From the NCBI GenBank assembly GCA_947313825.1, contig CAMZNJ010000010.1, forward strand, positions 1-50,107: DNA of 50,107 nucleotides, written 5' to 3'. The translations under genes were made by a program, and so were the position numbers. Shown piece by piece: positions 15,328 through 23,730 of the stretch. A model generated the notes under the pieces. It ran no database searches. It saw only the letters and a list, made by a program, of their open reading frames with translations, and was not told the DNA's origin. Numbering within the stretch: the first letter of the stretch is position 1; the number at the start of each line of letters is the position of its first letter. This DNA is from an uncultured Deferribacteraceae bacterium. GTDB lineage: Bacteria; Chrysiogenota; Deferribacteres; CAMZNJ01.

Positions 15328-16998
15328 TTACAGATTGAACCAAGCTTCTGAGCGGATACTGAATAGGTCGGGTCGTCCTGTTAGCACTAAGGTTTTTTTG
15401 CCCGTATCGGCGACGGTGTCTGAGTCGTATTTTTGGATAAAGCTCACCTTGACCCTGCCCGAGGCAATGGATTCAATGGTTACGTTGGAGTATTCCACGG
15501 AAATGTTCCCTGCCCTATCAAATACGCCTTGTTTGTATGCAGTAAACTGTCGGAGCCCCATGTTGGTGCCCCTATGGCGGAATGCCGGTGCGTACATAGC
15601 TATGTAGCCGTCCACATCTTTTGTTTCCCAAGCCTGTGTCCATTCTTGCAGGAATGTTTGTACGTAAGGCATAATCGCCTCTTTTTTGGCATCAGCATCG
15701 CTGGAAGTAAACTCTTCAGAGATAACCTGCAGTCCACCTGCTCCACCTGCTCCACCTACTCCACCTGCTCCACTTAGTCCATTGAGTTCATGGGCAGTAT
15801 CTTTGACGTAGTAACGCTTGTTGCCGTAGGATATGAGGTTGTTTGTGGCGTAAAGTTGGTTGAAGTCGTAAACAACTAGGTCGCGTTCGACGAAAACCGT
15901 TAGGTTATTGAAGGTGATTAGTTTGTTCCCTTTGAGCATTTGTGCCATGCGTCTGTTTTCGGCGAGTGTTGTCCCTGTTGTTTCTGTGGTGGTTTCTGTG
16001 GTGGTTTCGGGTATTTGTTTGTTAATTGAGAGTCCGTAATCCATTATACTTTTTTTGCGTCCAAGGAAGCTCCCACGTCTGACCCCTGCGGGTGTTTTGA
16101 ACTGTTGGTGGAACATGGCGGCGTAAGTATCGTAATCGTTTGTGCTCCATGCGTTTGTGAAGTTTTCGATGAAGTTGTAGTAGCGGGTTTTTTCCTGTTG
16201 GTAGGCGTCTTTGTTGGTGGTAAAGTTTAGGGTTTCGCCGATGACAGTGGGAACGCCTACAGTCATGTAGGTCATTAGTCGGTCGAATCGTTCGTTGCCC
16301 ATGGCGATGCACCCGAGTGTAACGGGTTTGTGTTTTTCGGGGTTTAGTCCGTGTATCCAGATACCGCTTCCGCCTCGCCCTTCGATTTTGTCGACAATGT
16401 TGGGGTAGTTGATGGGGAATGCACCTGTGCCGTAAATATTGCCCACTTGGCTGCCGTATCGATTTGTGAGGTATTTGTTGCTGAGGTAGTCCACGGTGTA
16501 GTAGACCCCTTCGGGTGTTTTGCGATCCCCTTCGCGTACCTTGTCCCCCTCAGCCTCGCCGACTAGGATGTCGAATGTATCGGTTATTTTGAGTGTGTCT
16601 CCTTGGTATGTTCCCACGTATATTGTGAGGTTGCTTTTGTCGACAAATGCAACATTTTTTTGCTGGCTTTGGTTGTAAATAAATATGTTAGCGAGGCGGA
16701 GTGTGTTGTTGTTTATTGCGTTCATGTTGTTGACGGCAGTGGTGGTTGAGAATTTTATGGCACGCTCACGTATGCTTCGATAGTCCACACTGGTGTTGTA
16801 TGCGAAGTTGTATGCTGCTGTGTCGCTTCCGGCGTCGCTGTAGTTGTCGGTGGTTTCGGCAGTTTCGGCGGTTTCGGTGGTGGAATCGCTGGCAAGGTCA
16901 TCGGATTCAGCCCACGCCACCGCAGTGAGCATGTAGGTTGCGAGCCCCACCATGCTTAATACATAAAGTAATACATGTTTAGTCTTCATAAAAAACAT
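15328..16998 (-). CDS. YkuD L,D-transpeptidase with two NTF2-like domains, Csd6/Pgp2-like
   Basis: 556 aa from ATG 16998, chosen because AGGAG lies 9 bases upstream and a signal peptide follows directly (YVLSMVGLATYMLTAVAWA). After a Thr/Glu/Ala linker, the YkuD domain (about 115-255) holds the catalytic pair H216 and C230 in IWIHGLNP and TLGCIAM. Two NTF2-like domains follow: about 275-420 (ENFTNAWSTNDYDTYAAMF) and about 450-556 (LQEWTQAWETKDVDGYIAMY), separated by a Gly/Ala linker of 9-bp repeats (15727-15777). Helicobacter Csd6 and Campylobacter Pgp2 have the YkuD-NTF2 layout and act as L,D-carboxypeptidases producing dipeptide stems after Csd4/Pgp1. Here the NTF2 part is duplicated. It lies directly upstream of the Csd4-like gene. 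Confidence 0.85.
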   Translation of the reverse strand: MFFMKTKHVLLYVLSMVGLATYMLTAVAWAESDDLASDSTTETAETAETTDNYSDAGSDTAAYNFAYNTSVDYRSIRERAIKFSTTTAVNNMNAINNNTLRLANIFIYNQSQQKNVAFVDKSNLTIYVGTYQGDTLKITDTFDILVGEAEGDKVREGDRKTPEGVYYTVDYLSNKYLTNRYGSQVGNIYGTGAFPINYPNIVDKIEGRGGSGIWIHGLNPEKHKPVTLGCIAMGNERFDRLMTYMTVGVPTVIGETLNFTTNKDAYQQEKTRYYNFIENFTNAWSTNDYDTYAAMFHQQFKTPAGVRRGSFLGRKKSIMDYGLSINKQIPETTTETTTETTGTTLAENRRMAQMLKGNKLITFNNLTVFVERDLVVYDFNQLYATNNLISYGNKRYYVKDTAHELNGLSGAGGVGGAGGAGGLQVISEEFTSSDADAKKEAIMPYVQTFLQEWTQAWETKDVDGYIAMYAPAFRHRGTNMGLRQFTAYKQGVFDRAGNISVEYSNVTIESIASGRVKVSFIQKYDSDTVADTGKKTLVLTGRPDLFSIRSEAWFNL

Positions 16999-17151
16999 TC
17001 TGCTTAGCTCCTGATTGTGTATGCGTATGTGTCTGTGTATTTTTGTCCCTTGTCCCTTCCTTGGGTACGCTCTAAAACACATTCATTTTAACAAAGCAGT
17101 ACAGCTTTGGCAAGGCAATTCGCAAGGCATTTGGCGAGCCGGTTTGTTAAT

Positions 17152-19662
17152 TTAGAGGAACACAACTGTTACGGCGTCAAAGCCTTGTTCGCCTTGTTCG
17201 TGGTCGGCTAGTCGGAATGTTTTCACTCGCCTATCAGATTTCAGAAATTGGTGCACAGCTCGACGTAAGTCTCCGCTTCCCCGTCCGTGTATCACGTATA
17301 TTTTGTCGTGATTAGAGAGTACGGCTTCGTCTAGGAATCTGTCGAGTTCGTCGATTCCGTCATCCACACGCATCCCCACCAATACTTTTTCCAATGATGT
17401 GTAGGTATTTACGGTGTTGACAACTTGCACGCCTTTGTGTGTTCGTTGTTTGTGTTGTGTGTTTTTGGATTTCGGCACATTCCGTCCTGTGTTGTTGTCA
17501 GTGTCTCCGCGACTATTTCCGCGGCTGTTTTTATCCACGACGGCTGCTGTTTGGTTGTTGATGTCTTTTCGTGGGAATGTTACCCTCATCCCCCCTAGGT
17601 CTAGTACGATTTTCGAGCCTTCAATTTCGATAACTGTTGCTTCTTTCTGGTATTTGTTGAGGAATATTGTGTGTCCGACGTTAATGTCTTTGAGTGCCAC
17701 TTTGTGTTTGTCCACAGCTTTGACGCGACCCCGAACAGCTGTTAGAAGTGTTTCGGCATTTTGCACCTTAGTTTCTGGTTTATTTGTTGTGGATGCTCCC
17801 ACCTTCCCGCCTCGAACGGAATTGCGTACAGCCTCTTTGGATAGTCGTTTTGCTTGTTGTAGCAGTGCCATCGTTTCGCTTAGTAGGTCTTCTTCTTTCA
17901 TGGCAAGTTTGGTTGTTAGGTTGTTTTCCCGTTGTTTTAGGTCTTCGCGTTGTTCGTTGAGGTATCTTTCGAGTTCGGCTACTTCCAAGGCTTGTGCGTC
18001 AACTTTTACACGCATTTCGTTGAGTTCTTCCACACTTTTTTCCAGCATGGTTCGACTTGCATCCACAAGGTGTTCGGCACGTTCTAGCACTTCTTCGGGG
18101 AGCCCCATGCGTCTTGCTAGGGTAAACGGATTCGACACCCCCATGACCCCTTTGAGGAGCTTGTACGTTGGCATGAGTGTTTCTTCGTCAAACGTTGTGC
18201 CGTAAGAAACTGCCCCTTCGTGGGCAAAGCCAAGCTTTTTCACTTCACCGTAATGGGTCGTAACGATACATTTAACACCTTTCGACAGCATGCTCTCCAA
18301 AACAGCAACAGCCAAAGCAGCACCTTCACGTGGCTCAGTGGACGAACCGAGCTCATCGAGCAGAACAAGATCGTTACCCTGAGCTGTTTCGAGAACACGT
18401 TTAATGTTGACCACATTAGCGGAAAAGGTGGAGAGGCTCATATCTATGGACTGATGATCGCCTATGTCTGCCATGATGGTGCGGTAATCCATCACAACAG
18501 CTTTTTTGCCAAACAGGGGCAGCCCACACTTGGCAATGATGTGGTTCAATCCCACAGACTTCAACGCCGAACTCTTACCGCCAGCGTTGGCACCAGAGAT
18601 AACTGCCAAGGAGCAACTCTCGTCCAAATCAAACGAAATAGGAACAGATGACGACGACTTACCACTAGTTGCACGGCTCATCAAGTAAATTACAGGGTGA
18701 TGAACGCCAACTAAGCTGATACTAGTGTTGGAAAACTCAGGGTAACAATACTCAAACTGACTGTAAATGTGTGCGGTCTCCAAGAAAAACAGCAACTCAC
18801 CGTACAACGACCAAAGATGCACAAAATTCTCGTAACTATCATAAACCTCATCCGACAAGTCGCGAAGTATTCGAAATACCTCTGCACGCTCGTCGGACAA
18901 CGCCTGATGAATACTATTGTTCACCGACGCCAAATCTGACGGCTCAACAAAAAATGTCTGACCAGATTTCGACACACCCTGCAAAATGCCGTTGGAAATA
19001 TGGCTCCTATAAGAACTCTTGCAAGCAATGGTGTAACGACCGTTTTTCATGGTCAAAACATCATCCTGAATAAAACGAGAGGAGTTCGCACCGTGAGTGT
19101 AATTCTGAGCAATACCGTAAGCAGTATTACGCGAAGAACGAAGCACGCCTCGAATACGACGCAACTCAGGTGTCGCATCATCGCGAACACCACCAAGATC
19201 ATCCACACACTGACGAATACGACTGGCCAAGGAGGAATAATCAGGAAGAGACAATGCAAGGGAAGTCAATGCAGGCGTATCTTTGAAGTCAGACAGCGAG
19301 GAACGTAACAACTCAACATCATGAATCAACAGTTGCAAATTGTACAACCACAAACCCTCAAATGTTGTGCGAAACTCCATGTCCACTTCATCCATTAAAT
19401 GGAAGAAAACAGTGTCAGGTGCAGGGGAATAAGACGACAAAGGCACAAATAGCATCGACTCGCCGAATAACTTGTGGGAACGGGATATTCCACCCATATC
19501 CGTACTACCATCGGAGCTTAATAAAGGCTCCAAACCTGTGAAAAAATCTAACGAAAACGACGAAACATAACGACTGGATAGAAGAGTTTTAAACGTACCA
19601 AAATCTAGGGCAGCATAATCCTTCCATGAGCCATGATCGTCAACCTGAGAAGAGTGTATCAT
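17152..19662 (-). CDS. mutS2: MutS2 ATPase/endonuclease
   Basis: 836 aa. The lever/core region (about 1-330) lacks the MutS mismatch-binding domain, as in all MutS2. The ATPase has Walker A GANAGGKSS (about residues 355-365), DLVLLDELGSSTEPREGAAL as Walker B/signature and TTHYGEVK. A coiled region (about 510-620) precedes a basic KOW-like segment and the C-terminal Smr domain with IHGRGSGDLRRAV. MutS2 restrains recombination, and in Bacillus it acts on collided ribosomes upstream of RqcH; an RqcH-type gene lies 4 kb away on the same strand. ATG 19662 has GGGG upstream. Length is normal to slightly long. Confidence 0.93.
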   Translation of the reverse strand: MIHSSQVDDHGSWKDYAALDFGTFKTLLSSRYVSSFSLDFFTGLEPLLSSDGSTDMGGISRSHKLFGESMLFVPLSSYSPAPDTVFFHLMDEVDMEFRTTFEGLWLYNLQLLIHDVELLRSSLSDFKDTPALTSLALSLPDYSSLASRIRQCVDDLGGVRDDATPELRRIRGVLRSSRNTAYGIAQNYTHGANSSRFIQDDVLTMKNGRYTIACKSSYRSHISNGILQGVSKSGQTFFVEPSDLASVNNSIHQALSDERAEVFRILRDLSDEVYDSYENFVHLWSLYGELLFFLETAHIYSQFEYCYPEFSNTSISLVGVHHPVIYLMSRATSGKSSSSVPISFDLDESCSLAVISGANAGGKSSALKSVGLNHIIAKCGLPLFGKKAVVMDYRTIMADIGDHQSIDMSLSTFSANVVNIKRVLETAQGNDLVLLDELGSSTEPREGAALAVAVLESMLSKGVKCIVTTHYGEVKKLGFAHEGAVSYGTTFDEETLMPTYKLLKGVMGVSNPFTLARRMGLPEEVLERAEHLVDASRTMLEKSVEELNEMRVKVDAQALEVAELERYLNEQREDLKQRENNLTTKLAMKEEDLLSETMALLQQAKRLSKEAVRNSVRGGKVGASTTNKPETKVQNAETLLTAVRGRVKAVDKHKVALKDINVGHTIFLNKYQKEATVIEIEGSKIVLDLGGMRVTFPRKDINNQTAAVVDKNSRGNSRGDTDNNTGRNVPKSKNTQHKQRTHKGVQVVNTVNTYTSLEKVLVGMRVDDGIDELDRFLDEAVLSNHDKIYVIHGRGSGDLRRAVHQFLKSDRRVKTFRLADHEQGEQGFDAVTVVFL

Positions 19663-19758
19663 ACGCCTAGCCCCACTAGATCAATAATGCTCGTCGCAAC
19701 AGCCCACAACGTAGCAACAGTGTTCGCCGTAGTAAGCCACAACGTAACAACAGCCCCG

Positions 19759-20220
19759 TTATACGCCATAGTAGATCGTAATCAAGTAAAACACAGAAAC
19801 TGTTACCAACAAACCCCAAACAAGACCAAGTATGCCCCCCAATATGCTAGAACGCAGACTTGGTTCGGTGCGAAGACTGTTATCCATGAAGGTCAGCAGT
19901 CGCGAAAACATGAAAAACCTTACCGAGCCAGAAATCTTGCCTATGGCGAAAAATGTTAAACGTACACCGCCAAGGTACAACATCCCCAGCAGTGTAACAT
20001 AAACGTATGGGTAAGCAGTGCTCGCCAAAAATGGGAGCAACGACACAACTAAAACATAAACGAACGGTGTTGCTAAAACGGATATTTGGTACGCAATGTT
20101 AAACACCAAAAGGGATAACAGCGTAAACATCGCTCCTTTGCGAAAACCTACAACGGCGAAAATCAGTATGGGGGCAAATAGTGATACGTAAATTAAAGTC
20201 ATGTCAATGGCACCTACCAT
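19759..20220 (-). CDS. small integral membrane protein, CvpA-like
   Basis: 153 aa with four or so hydrophobic segments. It is similar in size and hydrophobic pattern to the CvpA-like protein encoded just upstream. The early VVGFRKGAMFTLLSL segment matches the G-F-x-x-G element of CvpA proteins, and the final segment GGILGLVWGLLVTVSVFYL resembles the family's last helix. This suggests a divergent tandem duplicate; the homology is inferred. The start is uncertain between ATG 20220 and ATG 20202, the latter having a weak AGG upstream. Confidence 0.65.
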   Translation of the reverse strand: MVGAIDMTLIYVSLFAPILIFAVVGFRKGAMFTLLSLLVFNIAYQISVLATPFVYVLVVSLLPFLASTAYPYVYVTLLGMLYLGGVRLTFFAIGKISGSVRFFMFSRLLTFMDNSLRTEPSLRSSILGGILGLVWGLLVTVSVFYLITIYYGV

Positions 20221-20255
20221 GTTTATTTAAAAGCTAACGAACAGGAGCGATTAAG

Positions 20256-20726
20256 CTACAGAATAAAACTCACATAGCTCACAAGAGCATTAGCAACGGG
20301 GGAGTTCAGTATGGACGATATAAATGGTGTGCCCATGGGAGCGAAAATCTGCACCAAGTAGAACAAAATACTTGCCAAAAACACACCCATCACAGCACCA
20401 ACAAGACCACCGAGAAACCTCGAAAGCCATCTTGGGCGAGTAAAGTTTAGGATACGTTTAAACATCATGTTTGTTATCATGCCTAGGAAAAGGTATGCTA
20501 AGTACATTATTATCACGAAGATTGCGATATACATGTATGCCCCGAAAATGGGGATGATACCAACAACAATGGGGAATACAATTGGTGCCCCAAATTTGGC
20601 AGCCATGTAGGAGCCGTAAAGAACGGCTACAGCTGTAACCGACCTTAATATGCCCCGATAAAACCCTAATCCTGCGTACAGAGTCGCCAATACGGCAACA
20701 ATAATAATATCTAGAAACCCTAACAT
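20256..20726 (-). CDS. CvpA-family membrane protein
   Basis: 156 aa from ATG 20726, preferred over 20774 because GGGGGAGAAGG directly precedes it and the N-terminus then matches the family (LGFLDIIIVAVLATLYAGLGFYRGILRSV). Four membrane segments; PRWLSRFLGGLVGAVMGVFLASI is the typical last loop and helix. CvpA proteins are associated with colicin V production, envelope stress and bile-acid tolerance, but the biochemical role is unsettled. In many genomes cvpA precedes mutS2, as here. Confidence 0.85.
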   Translation of the reverse strand: MLGFLDIIIVAVLATLYAGLGFYRGILRSVTAVAVLYGSYMAAKFGAPIVFPIVVGIIPIFGAYMYIAIFVIIMYLAYLFLGMITNMMFKRILNFTRPRWLSRFLGGLVGAVMGVFLASILFYLVQIFAPMGTPFISSILNSPVANALVSYVSFIL

Positions 20727-20807
20727 CCTTCTCCCCCTTGGCGTTGTTGGCACAGTGGCACGCAACAAGACCATCAGTTAATTCTTTTCATCTATTTATG
20801 TTTTTGT

Positions 20808-21263
20808 TTAGTCGTTTACAAACGATTTCACTAGGTTGTTGACAACTTTGCCTTCAGCACTGGCACCTACTACTGCCATTACGCCTTTCATGAGTTGCCC
20901 CATTGCGGCACCGTTTTTGCTTCCTTTGTCGATTCCGAGTTTTTCGGCTTCGGCGGTTATAATTTCCACGATTTCGGTTTCGGATAGTTGTTTGGGCAGG
21001 TATTGTGTGAGTACATCGTATTCGGCGATTTCTTGTTCAGCAAGGTCGTCGCGTCCTGCTTCTTTGTATTGTTCTGCTGCCACTTTGCGTTTTTTGATGG
21101 CAGATTGCACAACTTTGATTGTATTTTCGTCGCTAGGTTCGTTGCCTCCGTCGGTTTCCGAGTATTTAATTTCAGAACGCAACATGCGTAAAACTCCCAG
21201 TGCAGTTTTGTCTTTGTTACGCATGGCTTGTTTCATATCGTCAAAAATCTTATCGCTCAGCAT
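20808..21263 (-). CDS. yqeY: GatB/YqeY domain protein
   Basis: 151 aa, full length for the family. LSDKIFDDMKQAMRNKDK, LGVLRMLRSEIKYSE and the C-terminal KNGAAMGQLMKGVM AVVG region are diagnostic of YqeY, homologous to the tRNA-binding tail of GatB. It is thought to bind tRNA or assist amidotransfer, but its role is not established. AGGGA stands upstream of ATG 21263. It lies 31 bases downstream of pfkA and is probably co-transcribed with it. Confidence 0.93.
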   Translation of the reverse strand: MLSDKIFDDMKQAMRNKDKTALGVLRMLRSEIKYSETDGGNEPSDENTIKVVQSAIKKRKVAAEQYKEAGRDDLAEQEIAEYDVLTQYLPKQLSETEIVEIITAEAEKLGIDKGSKNGAAMGQLMKGVMAVVGASAEGKVVNNLVKSFVND

Positions 21264-21294
21264 ATTTATTCCCTCTCGTGTTGTGTATTTTGTT

Positions 21295-22257
21295 TTATTT
21301 TATCATTACTAGTGTTTCGATGATGGAAGGGTCGAGTGTTGATTTGTTGTTGAACACATCTTCAAAGCTTGTGAACGCTATTTTGCCCCCTTGAATGCCT
21401 ACCATGAGTCCTGTTTTGCCGTCAAGGAGTGCTTCCACGGAGGTTCGTCCTAGTATGGATGCTAGGTTTCGGTCGTATGCAGTTGGAGCTCCACCCCGTT
21501 GCACGTGTCCGAGTATGGTAATGCGTGCGTCGAGTTCGGGTGCTTTTTTCTTAACCTCTGATGCCATTTCTAGCACGGATCCGGCACCTTCGGCAACAAT
21601 AACAATATTGCACCTGTAGCCGTTGTTGTGTCTTTCTAGGAGTTGTTTGATCCCTTTGTCCCAGTCGAATTCGTATTCGGGTACGACTACTGCTTCCGCA
21701 CCTGATGCTAGTGCTGCTTGTGCTGCGAGGTATCCGCTGTTGCGTCCCATGACTTCGACGAAGAAGGTTCTGTTGTGGCTTGATGCGGTGTCGCTTATCA
21801 TGTCCAGTGCGTTGACGATGGTGTTGAGTGCTGTGTCCACACCGAGGGACATGTCTGTGCCGTAAAGGTCGTTGTCGATGGATCCGGGTATTCCGATGCA
21901 CCGGATGTTGAATTCGTTGTAGAGATCCCTTGCACCGGCTAGTGATCCGTCTCCTCCGATGACAACGATGGCTTCAATGCCCCTAGTTTTTAGGTTGTTG
22001 TAGGCTTTTTCGCGTCCTTCGAAAGTGCGAAATTCTTGGCAGCGTGCTGAGTAGAGGAATGTTCCGCCCCTGTGTAGTATTCCGCCAACGTCGTGGGATT
22101 GGAGTATTCTCATGTTGTTGTCGATCATCCCTTGGTATCCGTTTTCGATACCGTACACCACGAGTCCTTTGGCATGTGCAGTACGCACAACGGCACGTAT
22201 GGCTGCGTTCATTCCGGGGCTATCGCCACCGCTGGTTAAAACACCTATTGTTTTCAT
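21295..22257 (-). CDS. pfkA: ATP-dependent 6-phosphofructokinase
   Basis: 320 aa, normal length. N-terminal LTSGGDSPGMNAAIRAVVR, the nucleotide loop IGGDGSLAGA (Gly rather than Asp after GGD, which marks ATP rather than pyrophosphate use), catalytic PGSIDNDLYGTD, substrate motif VEVMGRNSGYLA and ILGHVQRGGAPTAYDR. It commits fructose 6-phosphate to glycolysis. GGAG lies 8 bases before ATG 22257. The 146-base upstream gap has an inverted repeat (22299-22324). Confidence 0.97.
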   Translation of the reverse strand: MKTIGVLTSGGDSPGMNAAIRAVVRTAHAKGLVVYGIENGYQGMIDNNMRILQSHDVGGILHRGGTFLYSARCQEFRTFEGREKAYNNLKTRGIEAIVVIGGDGSLAGARDLYNEFNIRCIGIPGSIDNDLYGTDMSLGVDTALNTIVNALDMISDTASSHNRTFFVEVMGRNSGYLAAQAALASGAEAVVVPEYEFDWDKGIKQLLERHNNGYRCNIVIVAEGAGSVLEMASEVKKKAPELDARITILGHVQRGGAPTAYDRNLASILGRTSVEALLDGKTGLMVGIQGGKIAFTSFEDVFNNKSTLDPSIIETLVMIK

Positions 22258-22298
22258 AATTTTGCTCCGTTAGATACTTTTGTAGTTGCGTCAGTGTT

Positions 22299-22324
22299 GG
22301 ACGTTTAAACATTTTAATACGTCC
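22299..22324. promoter_or_regulatory. inverted repeat upstream of pfkA
   Basis: GGACGT (22299-22304) and ACGTCC (22319-22324) are separated by 14 AT-rich bases. GTTTAAAC palindromes occur at 22303-22310 and 22328-22335. It may be an operator or hairpin; it is not matched to a known regulator. Confidence 0.35.
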
Positions 22325-22403
22325 ATGGTTTAAACGCAATTGGTTCTATGTTTTATTCATTCGAAAAGTATAATCTCTTAATTGTATCATATTTTAACAA
22401 TTA

Positions 22404-22838
22404 TTACATGCAATATTTGAAACCTTTCAGAGTTGCCACTCCATCGTAGTATTTTTTGAGTGTGGCGTAGTCTGTTAGGTGCACGGTGATGCTTAGTGAT
22501 ATGTATTTCCCTGACGATGATTCTTTTTGGTGTATTTTTGGGGAAGCCTCGGCAAAGAAAGCTTCCACTGCTGGTACAAATTCGGGGGTATTGATACCGA
22601 TGACTTTGTAGGTGTAGTCTAGGGGGAATTCGAGCATGTCTTCTAGGGATCCAGCGGTTAGTTCGCCGCCTCCAAGTGTGTGCAGTCCCACTTTCGCTTT
22701 TTTGAGGGTAGCGGGGTCGAATTCTGCCATCCCTTCAACCTTACGAATACTGTTTTCAGAACGCTCAACGCCCTGTTCTTCGTTGTTTACACCATCTACA
22801 CTATTGGTGTTGCTTGTATCTTGGTTCATAAAATCCAC
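22404..22838 (-). CDS. DUF493 (YbeD-family) protein
   Basis: 144 aa. The last 85 residues match the DUF493 ferredoxin-like fold: LEDMLEFPLDYTYKVIG, then a SSGKYISLSITVHLTDYATLKKYY segment and a LKGFKYCM ending. The N-terminal 55 residues are an acidic extension not typical of the family. In E. coli the relative YbeD is structurally like regulatory ACT domains; function is unknown. AAGGTGG precedes ATG 22838. It is 31 bases downstream of trmB. Confidence 0.85.
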   Translation of the reverse strand: MDFMNQDTSNTNSVDGVNNEEQGVERSENSIRKVEGMAEFDPATLKKAKVGLHTLGGGELTAGSLEDMLEFPLDYTYKVIGINTPEFVPAVEAFFAEASPKIHQKESSSGKYISLSITVHLTDYATLKKYYDGVATLKGFKYCM

Positions 22839-22869
22839 CTTGTTTATTTATTATCCATTTGTTATTTGG

Positions 22870-23724
22870 TTACTTTTGTGCGTTGGTGTTGGGTCGGGAG
22901 TACTTGAAGAAGTAGGAGCGTTGGCGACCGAACTTGCGGTAGTATTTTGTGGAGAAGTAGTGTGAGTCGTCGTGTGTGAAAGGTTCGTCTTGCATGTTGG
23001 ACAGAGCACCACCCGAGGCACAGTTTTCTAGGGTATGCTGTATTCCATCCAAGCCTGTGGCATAGTCTTCGTTGTCTGTGGCAATATTGAGAACGCCTTC
23101 AGGTTCTAACAGGCTCGCAACTAGTGCGACAAATTGCGGATTAATGATACGTCTTTTCCTGTGGCGTTTTTTGAACCATGGATCGGGGAAGTTGACGTAA
23201 ACCTCGCTGATGGATGATTTCTCCAGTAGGTGCATGTAGAATATTGCATCGAAATGCACCACACGAACGTTACTCAGCCCCAGCGACTTGCATCGGCGTA
23301 TGCATTTTGTTGCCCCCTCCTTGAATACTTCGAATCCGATAAAGTTGGTTTCGGGGTTATTTTCCGCCAAGTTGATGAGGAATTCGCCGTTGCCTATCCC
23401 CACTTCAAGGACAGTTTTGTTGCTGTTGGAGAAGATTGTTTCAGGTCGCACTTCAGGGTAGTTTGGTGCGTATTTTTCAATGGTGTCCCACATGTTGTTG
23501 CTGTAAATGTATCGGTTGTCGATGAAGTTCGTGAAGCTACTGTTTTGGTCGTTGCCGTGTTTGTGGTTGCGTATTACAGTTCCGTGTGAGTTGTTTGTGT
23601 TGCGTGTTGTCCGCGTGCCGATATTGGGGTTGAAGTAGTCGTACCAGCCGTATTTCCCCACAATTGGTTTGTTGTTTGTTTGTTGTTGAGTGTTAGCGTT
23701 AGCGTTAATGTTAGTGTCGTTCAT
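22870..23724 (-). CDS. trmB: tRNA (guanine-N7-)-methyltransferase TrmB
   Basis: 284 aa. It makes m7G46 in the tRNA variable loop using SAM. LEVGIGNGEFLINLAENNPETNFIGFE is motif I and the cofactor site, HFDAIFYMHLL follows, and VYVNFPDPWFKKRHRKRRI is the family signature, with catalytic Asp and tRNA-contacting basics. The first 70 residues are a low-complexity extension (NINANANTQQQTNN), partly encoded by GTTAGC-type hexamers on the plus strand. It starts 6 bases after the rqcH stop, so it is probably in the valS-rqcH-trmB operon. Confidence 0.93.
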   Translation of the reverse strand: MNDTNINANANTQQQTNNKPIVGKYGWYDYFNPNIGTRTTRNTNNSHGTVIRNHKHGNDQNSSFTNFIDNRYIYSNNMWDTIEKYAPNYPEVRPETIFSNSNKTVLEVGIGNGEFLINLAENNPETNFIGFEVFKEGATKCIRRCKSLGLSNVRVVHFDAIFYMHLLEKSSISEVYVNFPDPWFKKRHRKRRIINPQFVALVASLLEPEGVLNIATDNEDYATGLDGIQHTLENCASGGALSNMQDEPFTHDDSHYFSTKYYRKFGRQRSYFFKYSRPNTNAQK

Positions 23725-23730
23725 TGCTAT

